Below, one piece after another: positions 1 to 12,734 of a DNA stretch of 64,000 nucleotides. The notes beneath the pieces are model-generated. The model saw only the letters and a list, made by a program, of their open reading frames with translations. It was not told where the DNA came from and ran no database searches. Origin of the DNA: Ceratodon purpureus (lineage: Eukaryota > Streptophyta > Bryopsida > Pseudoditrichales > Ditrichaceae); assembly GCA_014871385.1 (NCBI GenBank), contig CM026426.1, forward strand, positions 61,773,906 to 61,837,905, given 5' to 3'. The position numbers were made by a program, and so were the translations under genes. Each line of letters begins with the position of its first letter. The stretch's first letter is position 1.

Positions 1-3000
1 AGAATTATATAGATAAATATGTTTATCTTTACTCCAACACTCTTCAACTCCATGCTATTGATTTTATTTTATTCCCGTTATGTCCCAAATCAATCGCCAC
101 TAGCCCTTTTTAACAAATCTTTATATTATTATATATATGTTAGAGCATTATTTGTGTCGTATGTTCAATAAAAGATTTAGATTGATTTGTTTATCTCTAA
201 TCCAACTCTCTTCGACTCCATGCTATTGATTTTATTTTATTCCCTTTATCTCTCAAATCAATTGCCTCCAGCCCTTCGTAACGGTTCTTTCTGATATTGA
301 TTATATGTATGTTAGACCATTGTTTGTGTCGTATGTACATAGAATTATATAGATTGATTTGTTTATGTCTAATCCAACTCTGTAATCGCATGGTTTGTGT
401 CGTTTGAACAATAAAATATATAGTTTGACTTGATTATCTCTAATTTAACTCCCTTCCACTCCATGTTATTGATTTTATTTTATTCCTTTTATCTCCCAAA
501 TCAATTGCCTCCAGCCCTTCGGAATAGTTTTTTATATTACTATTTAGATCTTAGAGCATTGTTTGAGTCGTATGTACAATAAAATATATAGATTGACTTG
601 ATTATCTCTTATCCAACTCTCTTCCACTCCATGGTATTGATTTTATTTTATTCCCTTTATCTTTCAAATTAACTGCCTCGAGCCCATCGTAACAGTTCTT
701 TATATTATTATTTCAATGTTAAAGCATTGTTTGTGTCGAATGTACAATAAAATATGTAAATTGACTTGATTATCTCTAATCCAACACCCTTGCACTCCAT
801 GCCATTGATTTTATTTTATTCCCTTTATCTCCCAAATCAATTGCCTCCAGCCCTTCGTAATGGTTCATTATATTATTAATTATATCTTAGAGCATTGTTT
901 GTGTTGTATGTACATAGGATTATAAAGATTGATTTGTTTATCTCTAATCCAACTCACTTCCACTGCATGCAATTATTTTAATTTAATTCCCTTTATCTCC
1001 CAAATTAATTGCCTCGAGCCTTTCTAACGGTTCTTTATAATATCAATTATGTGTTAGAGCATTGTTTGTGTCGTATGTACATAGAATTATATAGTTTGAT
1101 TTGTTTATCTTTAATCCACCACTCTTCCGCTCCATGCTATTGATTTTATTTTATTCCCTTTATCTCCCAAATCAATCGCCACTATCCCTTCTTAACGAAT
1201 GTTTATATTATAATATATATGTTAGAGCATTGTTTGTGTCGTATATTTAATAAAATATATAGATTGATTTGTTTATCTCTTATCCAAATCTCTTCAACTC
1301 CATGCTATTGATTTGATTTCATTCCCTTTATCTCCCAAATCCATTGCCTCGAGCCCTACTTAACGGTTCTTTATATTATTATTTATATGTTAGAGCATTA
1401 TTTGTATCGTATATTCAATAAAATATATAGATTGATTTGTTTATCTATATTCTAACTCTCTTCCACTCCATGCTATTGATTTTATTTTATTCCCTTTATC
1501 TCCCAAATCAATTGCCTCCAGCCCTTCGTAACGGTTCTTTATATTATTAATTATATCTTAGAGCATTGTTTGTGTTGTATGTACATAAAGTTATATAGAT
1601 TGATTTGTTTATCTCTAATCGAACTCTTTTCCACTGTATGCTCTTATTTTGATTTTATTCCCTCTATTTCCCAAATCAACTGCCTCGAGCCCTTTGTAAC
1701 GGTATTTTACATCACCAATTTTATGTTACAGCATTGTTTGTGTGGTGAGTACATAGAATTATATAGATTGCTTTGTTTATCTCTAATCCAACTCTCTTCC
1801 TTTCCATGCTATTGATTTTATTTTATTCCCTTTATCTTCCATATCAATTGCATCGAGCCCTTCGTAAGGGTTTTTTTCATTTTTAATTTAATGTTAAAGC
1901 ATTGTTTGTGTCGTATGTACATAGAATTATACAGATTGATTTGTTTATCTCTATTCTAACTCTCTTCCACTCCATGCTATTGATATTCTTTTTTTCCCTT
2001 TATCTTTCAAATCAATAGCCTTGAGCCCTTCTTAACGAATCTTTATATTATTAATTATATGTTAGAGCATTATTAGTGCGTATATTCAATAAAATATTTA
2101 GATTGATTTGTTTATCTCTAATCCAAGTGTCTTTCACTCCATTCTATTGATTTTATTAAATTCCCTTTATCTCCCAAATCAACTAGCTCAAGGCCTTTCG
2201 TAACGGTTCTTTATAATATTAATTATATCTTAGAGCATTGTTTGTGTCGTATGTACTATAAAATATATAGATTGATTTGTTTATCTCTAATCCAACTGTC
2301 TTCCCCTCCATGCTTTTGATTTTATTTTATTCCCTTTATCTCCCAAATCTACTCCATTGAGCCCTTTGTAACTATTCTTTTTATTTTTAATTATTTGTTA
2401 AAGCATTGTTTGTGTCCTATATACATACAATTATGTAGATTGATTTGTTTATCTCTAATCCAACTCTCTTCCACTCCAAGCTATTGATTTTATTTGATTC
2501 CCTTTATCTCCCAAATCAATTGCCTCTACCCCTTCGTAACGGTTCTTTATATTATTTATTATATCTTAGAGCATTGTTTGTGTTGTATGTACATAGAATT
2601 ATAAACATTGATTTGTTTATCTCTAATCCAACTCACTTCCACTCCATGCTATTATTTTAATTTAATTCCCTTTATCTCCCAAATCAACTCCCTTGAGCCT
2701 TTCGTAACGGTTCTTTATTTTATTTATTATATATTAGAGCATGGTATGCATCGTATGTACAATATTATATATAGTTTGATTTGTTTGTCTCTAATGCAAC
2801 ACTCTTCCACTCGATGCTATTGATTTTATTTTATTCCCTTTATCTCCCAAATCCATCGCCTCCTGCCCTTCGTAACATATATTTATATTATTAATTATAT
2901 GTTACAGCATTTTTTATGTCGTATGTACATAGAATTATAAAGGTTGACTTGATTATCTCTAATCCAACTCTCTTCCACTCCACGCTATTGATTTTATTTT

Positions 3001-6000
3001 ATTCCCTTTATCTACCAAATCAATTGCCTCGAGCCCTTGCAAACAGTTCATCATATTATTTATTATATGTTAGAGCATGGTCTGCGTCGTTTGTACAATA
3101 AAATATTAAGTTTGACTTAATTATCTCTAATTTAACTCCTTTCCACTCCATGCTATTGATTTTATTTTATTCCCTTCAACTCCCAAATCAATTGCCTCGA
3201 GCCATTCCTAACGGATATTTATATTATTAATTATATGTTAGAGCATGGTTTGCGTCGTTTGTACAATATTATATATAGATTGACTTAATAATCTCTAATC
3301 CAACTCCCTTCCACTCTATTGCATTGATTTTATTTTATTCCCTTTATCGCCCAAATCATCTGCGTCGAGCTCTTCTTAAGGGTTCTTTATATTATTAATT
3401 ATATGTAAGTGCATTGTTTGTGTCGTATGTACAATAAAATATATAGATTGACTTGATTATCTTTAATCCAACTCTCTTCCACTCCAAGCTATAGATTTTA
3501 TTTTATTCTCTTTATCTCCCAAATCATTTGCCTCGAGCCCTTCGTAACGGTTCGTTATATTATTAATTATATGTTAGAGCATGGTTTGCGTCGTTTGTAC
3601 AATAAAATATATAGTTTGACTTGATTATCTCTAATTGAACTCCCTTCCACTCCATGCTATTGATTTTATTTTATTCCCTTTATCTCCCAAATCAATTGCC
3701 TCGAGCCCTTGTTAACAGTTCTTTATATTATTAATTAAATGTAAGTGCATTGTTTGTGTCGTATGTACAATAAAATATATAGATTGACTTGATTATCTTT
3801 AATCCAACTCCCTTCCACTCCATGCTATTGATTTTCTTTTATTCCCTTTATCTCCCAAATCATTTGGCTCGAGCCCTTCGTAACGGTTCATTATATTTTT
3901 AATTATATTTTAGAGCATTATTTGTGTCGTATGTTCAATAAAATATATAGTTTGACTTGATTATCTCTTATTTAACTCCCTTGCACTCCATGCTATTGAT
4001 TTTATTTTATTCCCATTATCTCCCAAATCAATTGCCTCGAGCCCTTCCTAACGGATATTTATATTATTAATTATATGTTAGAGCATGGTTGGCATCGTTT
4101 GTACAATATTATATATAGATTGACTTGATAATCTCTAATCCAACTCCCTTCCACTCCATTGCATTGATTCTATTTTATTCCCTTTATCTCCCAAATCAAT
4201 TGCCTCGAGCTCTTCTTAAGGGTTCTTTATATTATTAATTATATGTTAGAGCCTTGTTTGCATTGTATGTACAATAAAATATATATAGATTGACTTGATC
4301 ACTCTAATCCAACTCTCTTCCACTCCATGCTATTGATTTTATTTTACTTTCTTTATCTCCCAAATCAACTACCTCGAGCCCTTCCTAAGGGTTCTTTATA
4401 TTATTAATTATATGTTAGAGCATTTTTTATGTCGTATGTACATAGAATTATAAAGGTTGACTTGATTATCTCTAATCCAACTCTCTTCCACTCCACGCTA
4501 TTGATTTTATTTTCTTCCCTTTATCTCCCAAATCAACTGCCTCGAGCCCTTTGTAACGGTTTTTTTATATTTTTAATTTTATGTTAAAGCATTGTTTATG
4601 TCGTATGTACATAGATTTATATAGATTGATTTGTTTATCTTTAATCCAACCCTCTTCTACTCCATGCTGTTGCTTTTCTTTTATTCCCTTTATTTTCCAA
4701 ATCAATTGCGTCCAGCCCTTCGTAACGGTTCTTTATATTATTAATTATATGTTAGAGCATTGTTTGTGTTGTATGTACATAGAATTATAAAGATTGATTT
4801 GTTTATCTCTAATCCAACTCACTTCCACTCCATGCTATTATTTTAATTATATTTCCTTTATCTCTCAAATCACCTGCGTCGAGCCCTTCGTAATGGTTCT
4901 TTATTTAATTAATTATATGTTAGCGCAATGTTTGTGTCGTATGTTCAATAAAATATATAGATTGATTTTTTGTCTCTAATCCAACACTCTTCCACTCCAT
5001 GCTATAGATTTTATTTTATTCCCTATATCTCCCATATCAATCGCCTCGAGCGCTTCTTAACGAATATTTATATTATTAATTATATGTTAGAGCATTATTT
5101 GTGTCGTATGTTCAATAACATATATAGATTGATTTTCTTATTAATATTCTAACTCCCTTGCACTCCATGCTACTGATTTTATTTTATTTCATTTATCTTC
5201 TAAATCAAATGCCTCGGGCCCTTCGTAACGGTTCTTTATATTATTAATTATATGTTCGAGAATTGTTTGTGTTGTATGTACATAGAATTATATAGATTAA
5301 TTTGTTTATCTCTAATCCAACTCTCTTCCTTTCCATGCTTTTGATTTTATTTTATTTCCTTTATCTCCCAAATCAACTCCCTCGAGCCCTTTGTAAGGGT
5401 TCTTTTCATTTTTAATTTAATGTTAAAGCATTCTTTGTGTCCTATGTACATAGAATTATACAGATTGATTTGTTTATCTCTATTCGAACTCTCTTCCACT
5501 CCATGCTATTCATTAAATTTTATTCCCTTTATCTCCCAAATCAATCGCCTCGAGCCCTTCTTAACGAATCTTTATACTATTAATTTTATGTTAGAGCATT
5601 ATTAGTGTCGTATGTTCAATAAAATATATAGATTGGTTTGTTTATCTCTAATCCAACTCTCTTCCACTCCAAGCTATTCATTTTATTTAATTCCCTTTAT
5701 CTTTCAAATCAATTGCCTCGAGCTCTTTCAAACGGTTCTTTATATTATTAATTATATGTTATAGCATTGTTTGTGTCGTATGTTCAATAAAATATATAGA
5801 TTGATTTGTTTTTCTCTTATCCAACTCTCTTCAACTCCATGCTATTGATTTGATTTTATTCCCTATATCTCCCAAACCCATTGCCTCATGCCCTAGTTAA
5901 CGGTTCTTTATATTATTATTTATATGTAAGTGCATAATTTGTGTCGTATGTTCAATAAAATATATGGATCGATTTGTTTATCTATATTCTAACTCTCTTC

Positions 6001-7625
6001 CTGTCCATGCTATTGATTTGATTTTATTTCCTTTATCTCCCAAATCAACTGCCTCGAGCCCTTCGTGACGGTTCTTTATATTATTAATTATATCTTTGAG
6101 CATTGTTTGTGTCGTATATTCCATAAAATATATAGATTGACTTGATTATCTCTTATCCAACTCCGTTGCACTCCATGCTATTGATTTTATTTTATTCCCT
6201 TTATCTCCCAAATCAATTGCCTCCAGCTCTTCGTAACGGTTTTTTATATTATTAATTATATCTTAGAGCATTGTTTGTGTTGTATGTACATAAAATTATA
6301 AAGATTAATTTGTTTATCTCTAATCCAACTCACTTCGACTCCATGCTATTATTTTAATTTAATTCCCTTTATCTCCCAAATCAACTGCCTCGAGCCCTTT
6401 GTAACGGTTCTTTACATTACCAATTATATGTTACTGCATTGTTTGTGCGGTATGTACATAGAATTATATAGATTGATTTGATTATCTCTTATCAAACTCT
6501 TTTCCATTCCATTCTATTGATTTTATTTTATTCCCTTTATCTCCCAAATCAATTGCCTCGAGCCTTTCGTAACGGTTCTTTATATTATTAATTATATGTT
6601 ACAGCATTTTTTATGTCGTATGTACATAGAATTATATTAGTTGACTTCATTATCTCTAATCCAACTCTCTTCCACTCCACGCAATTGATTTTATTTTCTT
6701 TCCTTTATCTTCCAAATCAATTGCCTCGAGCCCTTGCAAACGGTTCTTTATATTATTAATTATATGTTAGAGCATGGTTTGCTCCTTTGTACGATAAAAT
6801 ATTTAGTTTGACTTGATTATCTTTAATTTGACTCCCTTCCACTCCATGCTTATGATTTTATTTTATTCCTTTCATCTCCCAAATCAACTGCCACGAGCCC
6901 TTCTTAATAGTTTTTTATATTACTATCTAGATGTTAGAGCATTGTTTGTGTCGTATGTACAATAAAATATATAGATTAACTTGATTATCTCTAATCCAAC
7001 TCTCTTTCCCTCCATGGTATTGATATTATTTTATTCCCTTTATCTCCCAAATCAACTGCCTCAAGCCCTTCGTAACTGTTCTATATATTATTATTTCAAT
7101 GTTAGAGCATTGTTTGTGTCGTATGTACAATTAAATATGTAGATTGACTTGATTATCTTTAATCCAACTCTCTTCCTTTCCGTGCTATTGATTTTATTTT
7201 ATTCCCTTTATCTCCTAAATGAACTGCCTCGAGCCTTTCCTAAGGGTTCTCTATATTATTAATTATATGTTAGAGCCTTGATTGCTTGGTATGTACAAAA
7301 GAACATATATAGATTAACTTGATTATCTCTAATCCAACTCTCTTCCACTCCATGCTATTGAGTTTAGTTTATTCCCTTTATCTCCCAAATCAATTGCCTC
7401 GAGCCCTTACAAACGTTTCTTTATATTATTAATTATATTTAGGGCATTGTTTGTGTCGTATGTACATAGAATTATATAGATTAACTTGATTATCTCTAAT
7501 CCAACTCCCTTCCACTCCATGCTATTGATTTTATTTTATTCCCTTTATCTCACAAATCAAGTGCCTGGAGCCCTCCGTAACGGTTTTTTATATTAATAAT
7601 TATATGTTAGAGCATGGTTTGCTTG
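1..7625. repeat. Satellite array A, ~168-bp monomer
   Basis: Head-to-tail AT-rich monomers of about 168 bp, roughly 45 copies. Landmarks recur in fixed order: TTTATCTCTAATCCAACTC, CTCTTCCACTCCATGCTATT, GATTTTATTTTATTCCC, TTTATCTCCCAAATCAA, TTGCCTCGAGCCCTTCGTAA, TATATGTTAGAGCATTGTTT, GTCGTATGTACA. The unit equals 56 codons, so short chance peptides repeat with it; none is a gene. At least two monomer types are mixed: one with GTACATAGAATTATATAGATTGATTTG and one with GTACAATAAAATATATAGTTTGACTTG. The length is close to nucleosomal spacing, as in many centromeric satellites; a centromeric role is inference only. Confidence 0.95.
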
Positions 7626-7861
7626 AATAAAGGGGTCGTTGGGGGAAGTGCTACCAGAGTGGTCATTCGGACCAAGCTGGGGCGGGCTACCCTTGATGCC
7701 TTCTTTCGAAGGTGAACACTGTGGACACATCAGAGACTTTAAGACTCATCTAACGGACATTCGAGCGGAGATGGTAGGAGGAATAGGAGTAACGGAGAGG
7801 GAGGTATATGTGGATCAGAATGAATGTGTAGATGGGTGTAAATATAAACTTTATATGTATG

Positions 7862-7863
<2 letters not shown>

Positions 7864-7936
<73 letters not shown>
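7864..7936. repeat. (TA)n microsatellite
   Basis: About 35 TA units, nearly uninterrupted, 230 bp inside the 3' end of the LINE-like element. LINEs often end in simple-sequence tails, so it may descend from the element's tail. It generates meaningless Tyr/Ile ORFs on both strands. Confidence 0.95.
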
Positions 7937-7940
<4 letters not shown>

Positions 7941-8022
7941 ATATATATAGATATAAAGATAGAGTGTACGTAGTTGTGGGGGTGGGGGATGGAGAGGTGT
8001 GGTTGGATAGGAAGAGGAGGTT

Positions 8023-9480
8023 TTAATCGGGGAGGGTGGGTAATGTTTGTTTGTTCTCCACTCGCCGTTTGGTGAGGATGATATGGTGTAAACATTTGAT
8101 GGCGTTGGTATGGATTGCTTTGAGGGTTCGGTTGATTAGCGCATCATGGACTTTGAGTTGGGGGTGTTTGGAGAGGGTGTTTTTGATGTTGGCATGAATA
8201 GCACCTCGGGCTCCAGCCGTGAGGACAAGTAGGGGTGCAACATTCCAACCATGAGCGGAGATGGCTTGGAGAAGGGGGGCGTATTTGGTGGTTTTGTTAG
8301 TGATACTTTCGGGGGGGAAGCGATCATGGCAGTAAGTGAATTCAATGAATTGGATGGTGAGGTGGGGGTGAGGTTCTATAGGTGGAGGGGAGTCAAGGGG
8401 ATGATTGAGAACAAGGAGGATATCAGGGCGGAGTCGTGCCGGGCAATGGCAAGGTTGTGAAATGCATGTGCAAGGGAGGAGCCACGCGGGAACGGTGTTT
8501 TCGGAGGTGCGGGTGTGATGTTTGCCAGCGTTGATAAGGTTATAGTATCGGGTTTTTGTGTTAGACATAAACATTTTGTGTATATCCCAAACGGCATTGT
8601 TATGGCGTTTGATGCGAAGGCGGTGTATGTTTTGTTCTGGGCAGGCTAAGAGTAAATGGAGCCAAGTATCAATAGATTGAGCTGGACAGATTGTGCAGTT
8701 GATGGATGTATGTTGTGTTGGCCAGAAGAGGTGTTTGCGAGCATTGCCCATGTATTGGCCATATCTAAATTTGAGGAATTGAGTGATTTGCAAATCTGTA
8801 ATCGCGGGGTTTTCCCAGAAGTGGTTGGAGTATGTAGTGTCAATGTCGGCGTTGTTGAGCCATTTGTCTATGTATGTGAGGTTTTTGGCGGTGTCTTTTT
8901 GTTGAATGAGTTCTTCTGTCTGTAGGTATTTTTGTAAGTTGCGGATGGGGTCTTTGAAGGGATGATCAGCTTGTTTAGGGATGGCCCGATGGAGCCAGAA
9001 TGGGGCACTGTGGCCATGGTGAAATGGTTCTGTTTGGTCAAGGCGTGGTAGTAGTGTTCGGGCTTTGGCAAGGCTGTCAGCTTTTTCATTACCGGTGATA
9101 TTCATGTGGGCACGGACTTTGTGGAGAAATGTGGGTGTAGGATTTTGTTGTAGGAGGGCCAAGATGGATTGGAGGAGTAGTTTGTCAGGGTGGTTGTTTT
9201 GGAGGGAAGGTTGTGTGATGTGTGTGCTAATTAGATAAAGGGAGTTGAGACTATCGGTGAAGATGTAGATGGGTTCGGTTTGGGGGGTGGTGAGGATTAG
9301 GGTGTCATGGATAGCGGTAAGTTCGGCACGAAGAATGTTTTGAAGGCCGGGGAGGCGGTAGTGTTTATTTATGTTACGGGCCGGATTGTGTATGCCATAG
9401 CCAGCAATGTCCCCGCTACCGTCGTCCTCAGGGGGGGTAAAAGCGCCATCTGTGAAGTAGCTATCAAGGGGGAATTTATT
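8023..9480 (-). pseudogene. LINE RNase H and C-terminal region
   Basis: The open frame carries a type I RNase H fold. The first catalytic Asp is in YFTDGAF (near 9448), the Glu in RAELTAI (near 9330), the second Asp in IFTDSLNSL (near 9255), and the late motif is RAHMNITGNEKADSLA (near 9100). RNase H degrades the RNA strand of RNA:DNA hybrids during retrotransposition. Downstream is a conserved retroelement tail with FRYGQYMGN and a zinc-knuckle-like CxxC...H...C (NCTICPAQ...WLHLLLACP). The frame is open to its stop at 8023. No initiator ATG is expected because this is the end of a polyprotein. The domain looks complete, but the element lacks its polymerase core. Confidence 0.8.
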
Positions 9481-10139
9481 TTGTGGTATGTCTGTGAAGA
9501 GGGGGCATGGTGGGGTTGGAGGAGAGGGGGGGAGGAGGGGAGGGTTGGGGGCGTTTGTCCAGGCGGGGGTGGAGTTGACTTGGGTGGGGTTTATGGTGAT
9601 TTGAGGATTGCGGGTGGGTGGGGGTTGGAGGAGTTTGAGGAGGGATGTTAGGCGATTGCGGAAGTGGATTTTAAAAGGGGTGTGTGGGAAGCGGGAGGGG
9701 AGTCGGTGAACGCATAATATTTGGAAAGCAGAAGGTTCGGTGGGTGTGGGGGTGGGTTTGGTGGGGTGTTTGGGCAGGAGGGGGGTTTCATAAGGGAGGG
9801 AGTCGGCAGGGAGGTAGGTTAATACGTGGGTGTCGTTGTATTGGTGTGAAAGTGGAGTTTTGTTAGTGTACCATTGGAGGTCGGGGGTAAGTATTATGGT
9901 GTAATGGTTGGGATCATCCTGGGAAGCAAGGCGGGCCTAATGGAGGGCTTGTGTGGCTAATTCGGGTGTGTGGGGGTGGGCAAGGCCAACAGTTTGCCAT
10001 TTGTGTTGGAAGACAGGGCCTAAGGAGCCAAAGATTTGATCTCTCGGGTGAGGGGAGTTGTAATGTGAGAGTTGAAGAGGGCAGGTGATTGGAGAAGAGA
10101 ATTATGAGTGTGTTATTCCGAAAGTGGAGATGAGATAGC

Positions 10140-10631
10140 TTAGGATGTCAGGGTGGATGTGGAATTGGCTTTGTTTGTGGGAGTCATCTCTAGGATTGTA
10201 GTTGGTGTATCGTTGGTAGAGATGGACCACCTCAGATTCAAAATCCTGGAGAGGGGGGGGGTGAGAGTAATCTTTGTGGTTAAGAAGGTTTGATATTGGG
10301 ACCAGAGCCATTCGAGTCGAGGTATTGGGATGGCCAAGAGGTGTTTGCCAGTATGGTCGTACAAGTGGGCGTCGGTGGAACGTTTAATGATGAGGGGGCG
10401 AGAGGTATGGATATCCGTGTCAGGATTGCATTCGTTGATTGAGATGCGAACATGTGCAAGGTTTTTGGGGCGAGTGCGGTGGCGGGAATCAGTGGTTTGT
10501 GTGTGAAAGAAGTGTTTGGAGAGGACAGTGGAGTAGTGCTGGTGTTGACGGGTGGTATAGTATTGTTGTAGAATGAGAAGGTTATGGTTAGTGAGGGTGG
10601 GGTTGGTGTAGGGGAAAATATGTTTTTCCAA
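10140..10631 (-). pseudogene. LINE connecting region between RT and RNase H
   Basis: A 163-residue open segment in the same orientation as the flanking RT and RNase H parts. It is rich in His, Thr and Pro and has no domain I recognise. Its position between the RT thumb-like region and RNase H identifies it as polyprotein linker. About 650 bp between it and the RNase H frame (9481-10139) is read in broken frames. Confidence 0.5.
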
Positions 10632-10717
10632 GAGCCAGAGGGTGTAGGTGTGTTGAGTGGGGAGTGTCCAAGAGCATTTATATTTGTGAGAGAGGTATTT
10701 GGTGCCCGAGGCTCTGT

Positions 10718-12314
10718 CTAATCGAGTGAAGGTGGTAATGTGGTGGATGTGGGTGAGGGGAAGGTGTTTGAGGCGGGCGGGAGAGAGAACGGGGGGAGGG
10801 TTGGGGGTAAGGGGTGGGATAGAATTGGGAGGTATTGGGGGATGGGGGAGAGGGGGGGGGGGGGTGGAACGTTGGTTGGTGGTACGGAGGGAGGAGGGTG
10901 GAAATCAGGGAGGAGGGAGTTGGTAAGGTGGTGAGAAGAGCAAGGGGGGGTACATCGAGAGTGGCATGGGGCGGGGTGGCAGAACATGATTTGACAACAC
11001 AGTAAAGCGGTTTGTTGGATTTGTGTACATGTGCTGTATTTAGTTTTAAATTGTGTTTGGTTGAGGAGAGTGGTTCCTATGGGGGATGTGAGGTGGGAAA
11101 GGTGTTGTATTCCGGTTGTGTATAGTTTGTGAAGTATTTTGTTGCTAGCATGGAGTTGGGGGGGTGGAAGTTTGTGTTTGTTGGCGGTCCATAAAACTTC
11201 CAGGGGTGTAATGGAATGTGGGAAGGAATCATCAAAACTATGGATTTGTATTTCAGCTTGGTGGAGGAGAGGAATGGTGCGGGTGGTTGGAGAGTGGAGG
11301 CAGGCTCTAGTGGTAATGGGGTCAAGGGTTGTGGAGCCTTTGTGTATGGCCATGATAAAACGAACGAGGCCTCGGTATATGATGCCAAGTTGGCCAGGGT
11401 TGTTGAGGGCATCACGGAGTTGTTCGCCAATGCATTTGATGTAATCATTGGTGAAGGAGAATGCTTCAATGCCAAAGAGTTTGTTGGGAAGTTGGGTGGT
11501 AAGGTTCGGGGTGCTACGGGGGAGTTTACAGATAGTTTTGGTGGTTGCAACAATGATTTTGTCTAATTTGCGGATATCAAGTAGGGAGTAGGGGACGGCA
11601 TGAAAGCCGTAGGCAACCCCTGGGCGAAGAACAGTGTTCACAATTTTGATTTTCTGACGGAGTGTGGCGGGGGAGAGTTGGAGTTGTTGGCGTTGTTTCA
11701 GGAGTTTTTTGGTGGAAAGGTCTCGTTGGAGAGTCCATTTGAGGGAGGGGACAAGTTGGAGGCCAAGGTATTTATAGGGTTCGTTTTGGGATAGGACCGG
11801 GAGTGGGGTGTTGTTGTATGTTATATTATGGGCTTGGATGAAGGCTTTAAACGCTATTGGTGTAAGGTGGAATTTGTTGGGGCAGCCTGTAATAGCACAT
11901 TTGGAGATGCTGAGGTCCATGCCGGTAGCAGGGCGTTGGGCAGCCGAGTTGGAGATGGCCGTAATCGCGTCTGCCATCTGCTGGCGAGTGGGGAGATCGT
12001 CCAATTTGCGAGCAGCCTTGGAGGGGGCAGAGCCATAGATGCTGTGAAAATGGGTCTCAAAATCAATGAAATGCCCTAGGAATTCCATGGCCTTCTTGCG
12101 GCACCAAATGGTGTAGACTTGGGCATTGAGGCAGGTGAGAAATGCAATTCCGTTGTGTCGGTCGTCTGGGTCATGTTGTGAAAGGCTATAGCTAACTGTG
12201 ACGACGTTTTTGGGTCCGAGCAGCTTGTGTAGGGCGGAGGTGACTAAGGTCTTCGAAGCCCGCCTGGGGAGGTTTCGGATGATGATGGTCGTAGAGGTAG
12301 GGAGGCCGGGGTCT
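10718..12314 (-). pseudogene. Fused RRM-like ORF1 part and RT C-terminal part
   Basis: One minus-strand frame is open from about 12314 to 10718. Its first ~75 residues look like an RNA-recognition motif: an RNP2-like IIIRNLP near 12285 and an RNP1-like HNGIAFLTC near 12150. RRM domains are typical of plant LINE ORF1 proteins, which bind the element RNA. The same frame then runs into what is normally the region just after the RT active site (GMDLSISKCAITG, then KYLGLQLVPSLKW). Endonuclease and the RT fingers and palm are therefore absent, and the two ends are joined in frame. The C-terminal 90 residues are Pro/Ser-rich. Confidence 0.7.
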
Positions 12315-12727
12315 TCAAGGGCTCCAGTCTCTGCGGTGACGTTGCTTGCGGTGGTGGTCTCGTTCTGAATTGTCGGTGGCTAACATTGCTATTACAAGTT
12401 CGCGATATTGATTTGTCAGAGGGATGTCCATCTGTGCAAAGCGCTCCATGGCAAGGTTCTGGACTTCATCCTTCGTCATCTGGTGGTAATGGGAGTCAAA
12501 GCGGATGAGTATTGAGTATGACGGTGAGAGGTAGGTTACCGGGTCTTTCTTCACGTGTTTGGGAAGCTGGGTGAAATGGAGATAATCACCAGGAATTGTG
12601 TCTGGGCGTTGTGAAGGAAAAAGGCTTTGGGGGATCCAGGATAATGCGGTGCGGCAGTGGCGCAGTTCTTGAACCTCTGAGTCTGGCATGCCCAGGGCGA
12701 GCAGCTCCACATCAAAGCGAGGGACCC
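12315..12727 (-). pseudogene. LINE ORF1 N-terminal segment
   Basis: About 135 codons open on the minus strand, beginning where the element abuts the satellite near 12727. The first 18 residues of the longer ORF are satellite-encoded. It ends at a stop at 12315 and the RRM-like domain continues immediately in another frame, so a frameshift separates the two. No domain recognised. It probably represents the 5'-truncated start of ORF1. Confidence 0.5.
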
Positions 12728-12734
12728 AATAAAG

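Larger units (their letters stand above)
7633..12727 (-). mobile_element. Internally deleted LINE-like non-LTR retrotransposon
   Basis: This GC-richer block sits inside the satellite and is read on the minus strand. From its 5' end (high coordinates) it has an ORF1-like segment, an RRM-like domain, the post-catalytic part of a reverse transcriptase, a connecting region, and a type I RNase H with a C-terminal zinc-knuckle-like region. The endonuclease and RT palm (no YxDD-type motif found) are missing, so it is defective. The satellite resumes directly on both sides. A 7-bp AATAAAG at 7626-7632 and 12728-12734 could be the target-site duplication, but the satellite itself carries AATAAA here, so this is tentative. 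A TA microsatellite lies near the 3' end. Confidence 0.8.

Noticed and set aside
1570..5605. Many 60-80 codon ORFs (CLSLIQLSSTPCY-like peptides) in the satellite
   Set aside because: The 168-bp monomer is 56 codons long, so the same chance peptide recurs in frame. No starts, codon bias or conservation independent of the repeat.
1..7625. CRISPR-like regular array
   Set aside because: The whole 168-bp unit repeats with graded divergence; there are no short identical repeats with unique spacers, and the DNA is eukaryotic.
7690..7745. Minus-strand CTGATG...TTCGAAAG resembling a hammerhead ribozyme core
   Set aside because: The core needs CUGAUGA and GAAA after stem II; here it is CTGATGT and the expected stems do not form. 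It also lies at the 3' end of the LINE, not the 5' end where self-cleaving ribozymes are expected.
7639..8095. Overlapping ORFs with Tyr/Ile repeats on both strands
   Set aside because: Products of the (TA)n microsatellite.
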